Source of the DNA: Spirochaetales bacterium
Lineage (GTDB): Bacteria; Spirochaetota; Spirochaetia; SZUA-6; DRHE01
NCBI GenBank assembly: GCA_030604195.1
Contig: JAUVWI010000009.1
Coordinates: 1 to 64,000, forward strand
Length of the DNA stretch: 64,000 nt
Direction of reading: 5' to 3'
Made by a program: the position numbers and the translations under genes. Positions 47,543-57,515 of the stretch are shown in pieces (the stretch's first letter is position 1; every line of letters begins with the position of its first letter). A model generated the notes under the pieces. The model did no database searches and was not told the origin of the DNA. It was given only the letters and a program-made list of their open reading frames with translations.

Positions 47543-47951
47543 AGCTGATTCAATATATCTAAGTAACATTGAACTTTCCTCTGAAAAAGGATATATATTG
47601 TCATCATTGCTGTCAAGCGTAAGAAAATGTCCAACCTGTTCCAGGGACACTCTTGATTCCGTTAATGACAGGGTGTATTCGTATGTCAATTGCAGTATCC
47701 AATCGATCAGTCTAAAAACGGTCAAGCAACCTTGACAAACACCGCAACTGGCAGAGTTGTCTGATGTGCTGTTTGATCAATTTGTATTAGATTGATGGAT
47801 TTTGTTAGATCCTGTAACTGTAACTCAAAGACGCGGGAGCTGGTTAAGGATATTCCTATTTAATCCAGGCTGCAAGTATGTATCCTGCGGCCACGTTGGT
47901 CCTGATTGCGGCGCCCTTGTTGCTGAAGCTGTAAAAATCCTTTATTCCCTT

Positions 47952-49279
47952 ATGTCTGGATTGAAAGAGCCCCTTTTTTAAACAGGGAGAGGGAGATATA
48001 CCGCCTCAAGAATGCATTTAGCTCAGGCGGTGGAACTCTGATCGTGATCTATGGCCGCCGGCGGTGTGGAAAGTCGAGATTGCTTCAGCAGCTACTGGAA
48101 TTGCGCCGCGATGTTTACTATCTGGCGGACATGCGTGATGGAGTGGTGCAGAGAGAGGCTTTGGCACATGAGATAGCCCGGGTTGTGCCTCGCTTCGATG
48201 ACGTGCTTTACCCGGATTGGTCGGCACTCCTGGAGGCGTGGATGGATCGCGCCCCTGATAACACCATACTTGCTATCGATGAATTTCCTTATCTGGTTCG
48301 GATCTCACCGGAATTACCGAGTATACTGCAGCGTTTTGTTGATGGATCCGGTGACATGACGCTGCAGCTCATACTGTGCGGCTCTTCCCAGAGGATTATG
48401 CACGGGCTGGTGCTCGACCGGAGAGCGCCTTTGTACGGCCGGGCAAGTGAGATTGTTAAAATCGAGCCTTTAACCGAAAGATGGGTTTGCCAGGCCCTCG
48501 GCGTGAATGGGGTCGAAGCAGTGGAGGCCTACTCGGTTTGGGGCGGTCTTCCCAGGAACTGGGAACTCGCCGCGGACTGCAAGAATATAGGGGAAGCCAT
48601 TAAAACCCTTGTTCTGGACAGGAATGGTATCCTTCACAACGAGCCGCCGCGGCTGCTCCTGGACGATATGCGGAGCGCTGTTCAAGCGCACTCCATCCTA
48701 TCGCTTATCGGTGCCGGCTGCCACCGGATTGGTGAGATCGCCGGCAGATTGGGCAAGCCTGCCGGAAGCCTCTCCCGACCACTGGGGCTTCTTGTCGATT
48801 TAGGCTACGTCAGGCGTGAGGTGCCCTTCGGCGAGAACCTCAGATCCACAAAGCGGTCTATTTACAAGCTTGCCGATCCCTTTCTTTCTTTCTGGTACCG
48901 GTTCGTGCAGCCCAATGAGTCGATGCTGGAGTTGGATCTGATTGACGCGGTGTACGAAAGAATCATAGAATCCTTCCCAACGCATGTCGGCGGGATATGG
49001 GAACAGATGGCCCGCCATTCGGCGACTTTTTTGAAGGCTGATCAGATAGATTGGGGCCCGGCTTCACGGTGGTGGGGCAAGGACAGTAAGGGACGGCTCC
49101 TGCGGTGTTTGTCAGGATTGTTGTCCTGTCACACGTTGACAACACGAAAATGCGGCTATAGTATTCTTGAAGGTTATGGGTGTTGCCGGAACTCTAAATG
49201 GCTCCGGTGTACAGTATGCTTTGTGCGGGGGAATGGCTGTAGTCCTTCACGGGTACCCCCGGCTTACCAGGGATATTGA
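47952..49279 (+). pseudogene. AAA/DUF234-type ATPase, frameshifted near the N-terminus and truncated at the C-terminus
   Basis: ATG at 47952 gives MSGLKEPLF then stop; shifting at the T6 run continues NREREIYRLKNAFSSGGGTLIVIYGRRRCGKSRLLQQLL. C-terminal ASRWWGKDSKGRL is followed by non-homologous sequence. Confidence 0.7.
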
Positions 49280-49406
49280 CCTGCTCATCCGGCCAATCGA
49301 TTTGGCTGGAGCCAGGGCTCTCTCGTCTGCCAGGCTTTTGCAGAAACATTCGCACGGGAAGGCGAATGTGAATGATAACAATAAAAAACTTAAAATACCG
49401 CGCTAA
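49167..49406 (+). pseudogene. Nucleotidyltransferase-like (AbiEii/DUF6036-type) N-terminal fragment
   Basis: LNGSGVQYALCGGMAVVLHGYPRLTRDIDLLIRP followed by premature divergence and stop. Confidence 0.6.
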
Positions 49407-49408
49407 TT

Positions 49409-49888
49409 CTATATATCCTCGAACTCCTCATCCCCCTGCATGAACTCAGGAAAGGTATAGGCAATCATTCCTGATTTGCGTATTTTCATTTCAATGTAAC
49501 CCTGGGTGGTGAGCTTGTCTAAATACTTCTTGGCCTCATCCATGGTAATATCCCCCTCAAGAGCCACTTCTCCCGGGGAGATCACTCCCCGGTTCTTTTT
49601 AGCGGTGCGCAGGATTACCCTTTCAATTGATTCTCTCTGTTTTGCCGGCAGGGGTTGAGGGAGATCATTGAAAAGCGCATCACGGTAGCGGCTACCGAGA
49701 TTAGCCTCCTGCACCATGGTGGGAATGTAGAAGAAGTCGAAAATCGCGCCTATCATGCCCAAACCGCCTGAAACAAACCACAATAATCCGGTTCCGATTT
49801 TTCCAAGGTAGAAGCGGTGTAATCCTAAAGCTCCGAAGCCGGAGATAAACCAGAGCAAATAGGCAATTGAAATTCTATACATGGTCAC
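49409..49888 (-). CDS. TM2-domain protein with a C-terminal wHTH-like segment
   Basis: IAYLLWFISGFGALGLHRFYLGKIGTGLLWFVSGGLGMIGAIFDFF. Confidence 0.88.
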   Translation of the reverse strand: MTMYRISIAYLLWFISGFGALGLHRFYLGKIGTGLLWFVSGGLGMIGAIFDFFYIPTMVQEANLGSRYRDALFNDLPQPLPAKQRESIERVILRTAKKNRGVISPGEVALEGDITMDEAKKYLDKLTTQGYIEMKIRKSGMIAYTFPEFMQGDEEFEDI

Positions 49889-49905
49889 CCTCCATTATGG
49901 GTACA

Positions 49906-51204
49906 TTATGGGTAGATCCTGGTTATGGTACGCGGAAATGGCGAAGCCTCCCTTATGTGCTGAATCCCGGAAAGCCAGGTTACCACCCTTTCCAGGCCCA
50001 GTCCATAGCCGGAGTGGGGCACCGAACCGAATTCCCGCAGCTCCAGATACCAGCGGTATGCCTCTTCAGGCAGCTCTTGTTCATGTATCCTGGCTATCAG
50101 CCTTTCGCGGCTGTCCTCTCTCTGCGATCCGCCGATAATCTCGCCATAGCCCTCCGGAGCCAGAAGATCAGAGCAGAGTACGGTTTCCGGGTTGTACGGG
50201 TTTTCCTTCATATAAAAGGCTTTTACCTTTTTGGGGTAATTGAGAATAAAGAGCGGTTTTTCATACTGCTTAGTCAGTATGGTTTCATCCTGCCCGCCCA
50301 GGTCTGAACCCCATTTAATATCGCTGCCCAATTCATGCAGCTTTTCAATTGCTTCTCCGTATTCCAGGCGGGGGAAGGGGGGCTTCACCTTTTTTAAAGC
50401 CTCGATATCTCTATCAAGCGCTTTAAGCTCAGCTGTGCTGTTGGCGAGGATATCCTCCACCAGGTGACAGATCATATCCTCCTGCAGTTGCATGTTGCCT
50501 TCACTATCCAGGTAGGCAACCTCTGCTTCCAGCATCCAGAATTCAGTCAGGTGACGCCTGGTCTTTGATTTTTCCGCTCTGAATGTGGGACCGAAATTAT
50601 AAACCTTGCCAAAGGCCATGCAAGCCGCTTCCAGGTAGAGCTGGCCGGTCTGGGCAAGGTAGGCCTCTCCCAGGTCAAAATAGGGCACAGAGAAAAGCGA
50701 GCTCGAGCTTTCGCCGATTGAACCGGTGAGAATAGGTGTATCAATTAGTACATATCCACGGTTATGAAAGAAAGAGCGCAGGGACATGATGGCCTGGCTG
50801 CGCAGGCGCAGTATGGCGCCCGGCCGGGTGGAGCGCAGCCAGAGATGGCGGTTCTCCAGGAGGAAGTCGATGCCATGCTCTTTTTTGCCGATCGGGTAAT
50901 CAGAGGCGGGGTTCTGGATCAGCGAGATTTTCTTAACCTGCAGCTCATAACCGCCCGGAGAGCGTTCATCTGCAGTTACCTTTCCGCTTACACGCAGACT
51001 GGCCTCCATTTTAATTTCAGTCAGGGTGTTGAAACTTGACTCATCGCATTCCCCGTTTACCGCAATCCCCTGGAGCCGGCCGGTGCCGTCTCTGAGCTGG
51101 AGGAAGTGAATTTTTCCCTTTGAGCGTTTGTTATAGAGCCAGCCCCATATTTCAATATCCTTATCAACGTATTCTTTAATATCTGAAATCCATATTCTCT
51201 GCAA
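49906..51204 (-). CDS. asnS: Asparaginyl-tRNA synthetase
   Basis: RAEKSKTRRHLTEFWMLEAEVAYLD, GSSSSLFSVPYFDLGEAYLAQTGQLYLEAACMAFGKVYNFGPTFRAE; likely TTG start after AGGGGA. Confidence 0.93.
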   Translation of the reverse strand: MQRIWISDIKEYVDKDIEIWGWLYNKRSKGKIHFLQLRDGTGRLQGIAVNGECDESSFNTLTEIKMEASLRVSGKVTADERSPGGYELQVKKISLIQNPASDYPIGKKEHGIDFLLENRHLWLRSTRPGAILRLRSQAIMSLRSFFHNRGYVLIDTPILTGSIGESSSSLFSVPYFDLGEAYLAQTGQLYLEAACMAFGKVYNFGPTFRAEKSKTRRHLTEFWMLEAEVAYLDSEGNMQLQEDMICHLVEDILANSTAELKALDRDIEALKKVKPPFPRLEYGEAIEKLHELGSDIKWGSDLGGQDETILTKQYEKPLFILNYPKKVKAFYMKENPYNPETVLCSDLLAPEGYGEIIGGSQREDSRERLIARIHEQELPEEAYRWYLELREFGSVPHSGYGLGLERVVTWLSGIQHIREASPFPRTITRIYP

Positions 51205-51223
51205 TTTTATCCCCTTTTTCCGG

Positions 51224-52228
51224 TTATTCGACCAACTCGTCCTGGTTCCTGGTAATAGTAATTTCGCCCTTTTCCGCCTGCATCCTGATATAGTCAATAA
51301 ACTCACCGCAGGCTTTGTCCAATTCCGACCGTAATATGGCACCGAGAGATTTAATTTCAGCGCGGATAATTTCCCGGCGTCGCTCGGACACATTAGCAAA
51401 GATCAGCTCTTCTAAATTCTCATCCATAGCCTTCATTACCAGGGCAAGCTCCCCGTCGGAAAAATCTCTTAAAACTGTCTGCAAATCACGGCCACTCAGC
51501 CAGGTAATAATATCCAAAGAGAAAAGGCGTTCTTCAATTTCAGAAGCCAGTTTTTCATCCTTTTCTTTTAAAGCCTCGAGTATGCTTTGTTCTGCGGAAA
51601 GACCGGAAAATTTAAGGATCTCGGCTAAAGCCCTTTTACCGTCAATACCCCAGGTGACAATCTCACCCTGGGCCCTGACCTTTTCCCTAAGCGCCTCTTC
51701 GGCCATTCTTATAACTTCCGGATCAATCTTTTCAAGTGAGGCAATTCGTCTAGTCACTTCAATTTTCTGTTCTTTGGGAAGCTTGGAGATAATTGCCGCG
51801 GCCCGTTCGGGGTTGAGATGGGGGAGAATGGCCGAGACAACCTGGATGGATTCATCCTTTAAGAGCAGATTTACCTGTTCCTGCTCAAGGTTTTCTAAAA
51901 AGGAAAAGGGAGGGTGCGGGCTTCTCTTCAATATTTTGGTTATAAAGGTTTCCGCTTTTTCTTTGCCAAACGCGGAAATCAGTATTTCCCTGGCTTTGTC
52001 CAGACCGCCCTGGGTGGCCAGCTCACGGCTTTTCTGCAGATAGCCGAATTCCTTGAGCACCTTGGCGGCTTCTTCAGCATTAAGCTTATCGATTTGCGCT
52101 ATTTCTCTGGTTATGCCCTCTACCTCTTTCTCCGAAAAATGCTTAAGCACTTCCGGGGCCTGCTCTTTACCCAGCAGCATGATAAAACGGGCCGCTCGCT
52201 GAAAGCCTCTGTCCTTTGACGTTTCCAT
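51224..52228 (-). CDS. fliG: FliG-like flagellar motor switch protein
   Basis: RAARFIMLLGKEQAPEVLKHFSEKEVEGITREIAQI; C-terminal LQTVLRDFSDGELALVMKAMDENLEELIFANVSERRREIIRAEIKSLG. Confidence 0.85.
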   Translation of the reverse strand: METSKDRGFQRAARFIMLLGKEQAPEVLKHFSEKEVEGITREIAQIDKLNAEEAAKVLKEFGYLQKSRELATQGGLDKAREILISAFGKEKAETFITKILKRSPHPPFSFLENLEQEQVNLLLKDESIQVVSAILPHLNPERAAAIISKLPKEQKIEVTRRIASLEKIDPEVIRMAEEALREKVRAQGEIVTWGIDGKRALAEILKFSGLSAEQSILEALKEKDEKLASEIEERLFSLDIITWLSGRDLQTVLRDFSDGELALVMKAMDENLEELIFANVSERRREIIRAEIKSLGAILRSELDKACGEFIDYIRMQAEKGEITITRNQDELVE

Positions 52229-52259
52229 AGGTGTATAATATCAGCAGGGCCTGGTAGGG

Positions 52260-53285
52260 TCAATTATAGCGGCTGTAGAGTTGGTCAATAAGCCGGTTCA
52301 AGGGAAGTGGTGAAGAGTATTTCCGCTTGCAGCCCCCCCGGTCATCACGGCCGGAATCCAGGGAAGCATTGCTGATATTTTTTACCGCCTTTTCCGGTGA
52401 AGCTCCTGAAACGAGGCTCTGCCAGAGACTCTGTAATATTGCCACTGCTTCTTCTTGAGCATTATCGTAGAGCTCCGGAAAACTAGAAGTGCTGCAGAGC
52501 TCCTTGTAGCAGGGATGGAGCCATTCGGCTTTATTCAGATTCAGGAAATCAATATCATCCTCTATCTTCAAGGGGTGAAACAGGGCGAGCCGTTTAATAT
52601 TACTGCTGTCCTGCTGATCCATTTCCCAGGCTATCCTGCGGTATTCGGGGTTGCGGTGGTCCGTGACCTTGTAGAAAAAAATGGCATCTTTATAGGCATT
52701 TTCAATTCTACGGCGGTCCCGGGATTTAAAATGCATACCGGGATAGGTAGCGTGCAGCGATTTAAGCAGGAGTTTTAGTATGGGGTAGGCCGGAGCGGGC
52801 CCGCAGTCGATAAGGGAAAAAAAATCAAAGTCCATGGGTTCTATTCCCCTGCGCCTTTTGAGCATGAGCACATCAATTATCCGCTCCAGAAATGGATGAC
52901 AGCGGAAGTATTTCTGCGATTCCCTGTCAATCGGATTTACCCAGCCGGAAAAATAGTTGATAAAGGGGTGGGTATAGCGGTCCAAAGGTGCATGAGTGGC
53001 AAAACCCATTATAAAGGCATTCACAGCCGAAACAGGCGCTGCCTCGGACCGCCTGGCCTGAAGGACCATATTTCCTACCAGCTTACCATAGCCCCAGTGG
53101 TGTATTATGCTGCCGTATTTCAAGCCGGTTGGGCGGGTGCGCTGATTGTGATAGAAGAAGTCCGGTCCCTGGGCGCCGAAGCGGAAAAGGTTGCCGAAAC
53201 TCTTCAGTACTTCTTTACCTGTGCTTCCCAGCGCCGCAAGAAGCGCTTCTTCGGCAAATATAAGGTGTGTAAAATGTGCAGGCAT
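52260..53285 (-). CDS. Zinc-dependent phospholipase C family protein
   Basis: MPAHFTHLIFAEEAL; FRFGAQGPDFFYHN; IHHWGYGKLVGNM; FIMGFATHAPLDRYTHPFINYFSGW. Confidence 0.78.
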   Translation of the reverse strand: MPAHFTHLIFAEEALLAALGSTGKEVLKSFGNLFRFGAQGPDFFYHNQRTRPTGLKYGSIIHHWGYGKLVGNMVLQARRSEAAPVSAVNAFIMGFATHAPLDRYTHPFINYFSGWVNPIDRESQKYFRCHPFLERIIDVLMLKRRRGIEPMDFDFFSLIDCGPAPAYPILKLLLKSLHATYPGMHFKSRDRRRIENAYKDAIFFYKVTDHRNPEYRRIAWEMDQQDSSNIKRLALFHPLKIEDDIDFLNLNKAEWLHPCYKELCSTSSFPELYDNAQEEAVAILQSLWQSLVSGASPEKAVKNISNASLDSGRDDRGGCKRKYSSPLPLNRLIDQLYSRYN

Positions 53286-53341
53286 CTATTGAATCCTAAG
53301 TTACTATTACCTGGAATATTTTTCTATACCCTGCTGGTTTT

Positions 53342-54679
53342 TTACCCTTCAGGTTGAGCAATCAGCCCCTCTTTCATCAAAAGATCAGTCTCATCCCGGG
53401 ATTTTTTTATAATTTGACGCGCCTTCTTGTAGAGCTCTTCTCTGGAAAGTTTGACCCGGGCAACGCCCTGTTCAATCGCCTTGACCCCAACCGCGGCGGC
53501 AACACGGGGATATACCTCCCACTCAGCCATGGTGGGGATCAGGTAATCCTCCCGTATGCCGGTGTCTTCGGCGCAGCGGGCGAGTTCCTCAGCAGCGGTT
53601 ATGCACATCTCATCTGTTATGGTCCGGGCCATAACATCCAGGGTGCCGCGAAAGATTCCGGGAAAACCCAGTGAGTTATTGATCTGGTTGGGAAAATCGG
53701 AACGTCCGGTGGCTACTATGCAGGCGCCTGCTTCTTTGGCCTCCCAGGGCCAGATTTCCGGAATTGGATTGGCACAGGCAAAAATAATGGCGCCCCCGGC
53801 CATGGATTCCACCCACTCTTTTTTTATCGTATCGGGTCCGGGCCGGGAAAGGGCAATGCAGACATCAGCGCCCTTCATGGCCGCAGCTGTACCGCCGGCT
53901 AAATTATCCTTATTGGTTATCAGGCTGAGCTGGTATTTCTCTTTGAATTTATCTTTAAGGTCGCTGCGGCCGCGGTGCAGTGTGCCCTTGCTGTCAACCA
54001 TGATAACATTGCCCGGAGTAATACCGGCGGCTAGAAGAATTCTGGTTATGGCAATGTTGGCGGCGCCGGTGCCGACCATGGCTATTTTCGCCTGGTCCGG
54101 AGCTTTGCCCACAAGCTTGAGGGCGTTTATAAGACCGGCCAGGGTAACTGCCGCTGTTCCCTGTTGGTCGTCATGCCAAACCGGTATGCGCGCTTTTTCA
54201 CGCAGGGTGTCGAGAATGTGAAAACATTTAGGCTGGGAAATATCCTCCAGGTTGATGCCGCCAAAGGTGGGCTGAAGCAGGAGCACTGTCCTGATAATTT
54301 CCTCCGGATCCTTGGTGCCCAGGCAAATGGGGAAGGCATCGACTCCACCCAGGTATTTGAACAGAATGGCCTTTCCCTCCATTACCGGCAGGGCCGCTTC
54401 GGGTCCGATATCGCCCAGCCCTAAAACTCTGCTTCCGTCGGATATCACAGCTACCATATTGGCTTTGTTAGTGTGCTTATAAACCTGTTCAGGATTCTTA
54501 TATATATCTTTGCAGGGTTCGGCGACTCCCGGCGTATACCAGATGGCGAAGTCATTGACATCACGAATAATGCACTTGGGAGTAACTGCAATTTTTCCCC
54601 GGTAGAAGGGATGCAGTTTCATAGCATCTTCTGCCGGCTTGAGAGCTTTGGCTAAAAGGTCTTCCGTGTTTACTTTCAA
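53342..54679 (-). CDS. Malic enzyme (malate dehydrogenase, oxaloacetate-decarboxylating)
   Basis: IWYTPGVAEPCKDI, SDGSRVLGLGDIGPEAALPVMEGKA, VWHDDQQGTAAVTLAGL; likely TTG start after AGGAGG. Confidence 0.95.
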   Translation of the reverse strand: MKVNTEDLLAKALKPAEDAMKLHPFYRGKIAVTPKCIIRDVNDFAIWYTPGVAEPCKDIYKNPEQVYKHTNKANMVAVISDGSRVLGLGDIGPEAALPVMEGKAILFKYLGGVDAFPICLGTKDPEEIIRTVLLLQPTFGGINLEDISQPKCFHILDTLREKARIPVWHDDQQGTAAVTLAGLINALKLVGKAPDQAKIAMVGTGAANIAITRILLAAGITPGNVIMVDSKGTLHRGRSDLKDKFKEKYQLSLITNKDNLAGGTAAAMKGADVCIALSRPGPDTIKKEWVESMAGGAIIFACANPIPEIWPWEAKEAGACIVATGRSDFPNQINNSLGFPGIFRGTLDVMARTITDEMCITAAEELARCAEDTGIREDYLIPTMAEWEVYPRVAAAVGVKAIEQGVARVKLSREELYKKARQIIKKSRDETDLLMKEGLIAQPEG

Positions 54680-54847
54680 CTTTACCTCCTTGATTGTCAG
54701 CGCTTTGTAAATTAGAATCGCAGCCCATGGGCGGCACATAGCGCACCGGTCAATCCCAAAACTCCTTTCCGGCCGGCGCAGAGCGCACTGCATAGATAAA
54801 CATAGAATTTTACCCCCAATTAATTCAAGCATAAATCGAATTCCTGG

Positions 54848-54877
54848 TTGACAAATTTTAAAAAAAAATGATAATAA
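54848..54877 (+). promoter_or_regulatory. Sigma70-type promoter for tRNA-Phe
   Basis: TTGACA at 54848-54853, about 18 bp, TAATAA at 54872-54877, followed by the tRNA start at 54889. Confidence 0.65.
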
Positions 54878-54888
54878 TAGAATATTAT

Positions 54889-54961
<73 letters not shown>

Positions 54962-54964
54962 CAG

Positions 54965-55002
54965 GCCCTGGTTCAGACAACAGTCTGCACCAGGGTTTTT
55001 TT
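54965..55002 (+). terminator. Rho-independent terminator downstream of tRNA-Phe
   Basis: ccctggt-tc-agac-aaca-gtct-gc-accaggg stem followed by a T run. Confidence 0.9.
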
Positions 55003-55013
55003 ATTGCTGCCCC

Positions 55014-55727
55014 TTATTGCAGCTCATCTGCGGTGTAGAAAAAGGGACCTGAAATTAGACCGAAATCCGCTTCTTGCGGCTGTTGGTAAATGAAAAAGTA
55101 GAATCCATTTGCCAGGTCGGCATGGGCCTTGAATATTCCATCAATCGCCAGTGAGCCGTCACTGGTGATGAAAGCGGAACGAAAGCGCTCATCATTTCCG
55201 TAGATCCAGAGTATATATTCCGTGGAGCCATTCCCCTTTGTCAGATTAATCACCCCCCCGGACAATTCCGCCTCCGGGAAATTCAGTTCTGCAAAAGAAG
55301 CGGGGCTGTGATTGATAACGATAATTTTTTCCGCTGAAGCTCCGCCTACATCCAGAAGCAACAGGCGGTACTCACCGGTGAAATCCATTGAAGGGTGGGG
55401 CAGGCTTAGGGTATTGCTGCCTATCCAGCTCTCGTCATCTTCAGTAACCTCTATCCAGGATTCGCTGTCCAGTTTCCAGAAGAGCTCCTTTTTATCATTG
55501 ATCAGGTATATCTGATCCAGATCCTCAAAACCATCAGGATCATGAACCTGGATAAAGAGGCTTAATTGAGGGTGGATTGTTTTATTTTCACGGTTGTTGA
55601 GAATATTTACCTGCCAGAAGACCTGGTAGATCTCAGGCGGATTATCAGCGCAGCCGGTAATGAAAAGAACTGTGAGAATGATAAGAGCAGAAGAAATTTT
55701 ATAGAACCTCACGCCGGTTTTTTCCAT
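55014..55727 (-). CDS. Putative lipoprotein
   Basis: Signal peptide and lipobox LFITGC; no recognised domain. Confidence 0.65.
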   Translation of the reverse strand: MEKTGVRFYKISSALIILTVLFITGCADNPPEIYQVFWQVNILNNRENKTIHPQLSLFIQVHDPDGFEDLDQIYLINDKKELFWKLDSESWIEVTEDDESWIGSNTLSLPHPSMDFTGEYRLLLLDVGGASAEKIIVINHSPASFAELNFPEAELSGGVINLTKGNGSTEYILWIYGNDERFRSAFITSDGSLAIDGIFKAHADLANGFYFFIYQQPQEADFGLISGPFFYTADELQ

Positions 55728-55739
55728 ATTCTTATAAAG

Positions 55740-56864
55740 TTATAATGGGGAACGCCCGTTATCGGAAAGCCTCTTGTTGAGGTAATCCTTATCCAGTTCC
55801 AGTTTAAGAGCCAGGTAAATAAGTTGTTCACGGGTGAGCAGATTCTGTTCGGCAAAGAGAAATATGAGCGCTTTTTCAGCAATACAGGGAACCTTAAGGG
55901 CCTGCATCATTATGGGCTGCCTGTTATTTTCACCAAGATACCTCTGGCGGAAATGGCTGTAAAGCTCGGATTCCTCCATGGAGTGGGCAATCCGCCGGAG
56001 CTCGCTTTCCAACGGTTCTATTTCCCCTGTTGAGGCTTTCAGGCCCATTGGTTTCAATAATAGAAAGGTATATTCTTTTCCCGGAAGATAGTGGTGAAGG
56101 TCACAGCGGGTGCAGTAATTGGGCTCTCTGGGGTCCCTCTTTTCTCTGTCTCCCCCGATAATGATCAACGGATCAAAGTAGAGCGCCGGACACTCTACAC
56201 CGGCAGTCAGGTAGTAGCGGTAGGTATAAAAGGAATCCTCTATACAGTCCGGATGTTCACAGTAGGCAGTGAGGGGGAAGATATCGGTGGCTGTTTCTAA
56301 AAGAAGCCTGGCTGTCGGATTAAATATCTCCTTGCGGAAGTTGAGCATCAGGGTTGGAAAGATAAAGGTCAGAGAGCGTTGAACAGATGCACGCTGAACA
56401 ACAAAGGCCAACCGTTCTTCATAAAAAGCGGCTTCATCTATTATCCAGGTGCCGATTTCCTTATGTTTATTGATTAGCTCCTCAAGTTTGAATGAATCGT
56501 CTATATCCGCAATTCTCTGACCACACTTTTCAAAGCCGCCGCGAAAGGGAAGAGCATCGGCCGGGTAATCGGGAAAACGCTCCCTGTCCAGAGAGGAACG
56601 GATAAAGAAGACCTGCCGGCGGTCTGCGCCATTGGTACTGGTTGCTTCGGCCACCCGGCCGGATTTTTTCAAGGCTACCTGGGCGTCGCGCCAGACCCGG
56701 GCGGAGAACTCGGTTTTACCCGAACCCATTGATCCGATTACCAGAATACGCCTGCCGGGCCGCCGGAAATCGAAATGGTTGAAGGCATTGTGAATACCTA
56801 TTTCCGGAAAACCAAGGCTTTTTAAAAAACTTTTTGTCGCTCTGCCGCTTTCAGTTTCAGCCAT
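55740..56864 (-). CDS. Divergent thymidine-kinase-like P-loop protein with zinc-binding-like cysteines
   Basis: VIGSMGSGKTEFSARV (Walker A), TWIIDEAAFYEE (Walker B-like), YCEHPDCIED, DPLIIIGGDREKRDPREPNYCTRCDLHHYLPG. Confidence 0.6.
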   Translation of the reverse strand: MAETESGRATKSFLKSLGFPEIGIHNAFNHFDFRRPGRRILVIGSMGSGKTEFSARVWRDAQVALKKSGRVAEATSTNGADRRQVFFIRSSLDRERFPDYPADALPFRGGFEKCGQRIADIDDSFKLEELINKHKEIGTWIIDEAAFYEERLAFVVQRASVQRSLTFIFPTLMLNFRKEIFNPTARLLLETATDIFPLTAYCEHPDCIEDSFYTYRYYLTAGVECPALYFDPLIIIGGDREKRDPREPNYCTRCDLHHYLPGKEYTFLLLKPMGLKASTGEIEPLESELRRIAHSMEESELYSHFRQRYLGENNRQPIMMQALKVPCIAEKALIFLFAEQNLLTREQLIYLALKLELDKDYLNKRLSDNGRSPL

Positions 56865-57038
56865 AACTTACATATCAATTTTAGATGCTAAAGATGATTT
56901 AAGTCAATCTTACGTGAGCAAAACTATTATTATATATTCCACTTATTCCTCTTGCATCTTTGCTTGTAATTTGTCATTATAGTGTAATAATATACAGAAA
57001 CATGTTATAAAAATACAATAAGAAGCAGGAGGAGTCCC

Positions 57039-57515
57039 ATGGAGCGGTCAGCAAGGCTTATCGTTATGCGAGAAATAATCGAAAGCAGGAAAGTAGATAG
57101 CCAGGAAATGCTGTTGAAGTCATTAAAGGAGCAGGGATTCGATATTACCCAGGCCACGCTTTCGCGGGATCTTAAATATCTGAAGGCGGGAAAAGTTCCC
57201 GATGGCCGTGGCGGTTACAGCTATGCTTTTTATGATTCGCAAAGCAAAGCCGGTTCGGATAAAAGCCTGGCACAGGATTTTATGAGGGGATACCTGTCCT
57301 TTGCTTTTTCGGGCAACCTGGGGGTTATTAAAACCCTGCCCGGACATGCAGGCAGCGTGGCCTTTGCTCTGGATAACCTGGAAATAGATAAGATTTTAGG
57401 CACCCTGGCAGGTGACGATACCATACTGCTGGTACTCGTGGATGGCGTGAGCAGGGATGAATTGATCGAGGCCATGGCAGAGAGGATACCTGATTTTAAG
57501 GATAGTATTTTATGA
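57039..57515 (+). CDS. argR: Arginine repressor
   Basis: RLIVMREIIESRKVDSQEMLLKSLKEQGFDITQATLSRDLKYL; VIKTLPGHAGSVAFALDNLEIDKILGTLAGDDTILLVL. Confidence 0.95.
   Translation: MERSARLIVMREIIESRKVDSQEMLLKSLKEQGFDITQATLSRDLKYLKAGKVPDGRGGYSYAFYDSQSKAGSDKSLAQDFMRGYLSFAFSGNLGVIKTLPGHAGSVAFALDNLEIDKILGTLAGDDTILLVLVDGVSRDELIEAMAERIPDFKDSIL

Noticed and set aside
53556-54221. Long plus-strand ORF (221 aa) antisense to malic enzyme, with similar ones at 51315-52043, 58316-58918, 45364-45927 and 12080-12553
   Set aside because: All lie antisense to well-supported genes and read as Ser/Leu/Arg-rich shadow ORFs.
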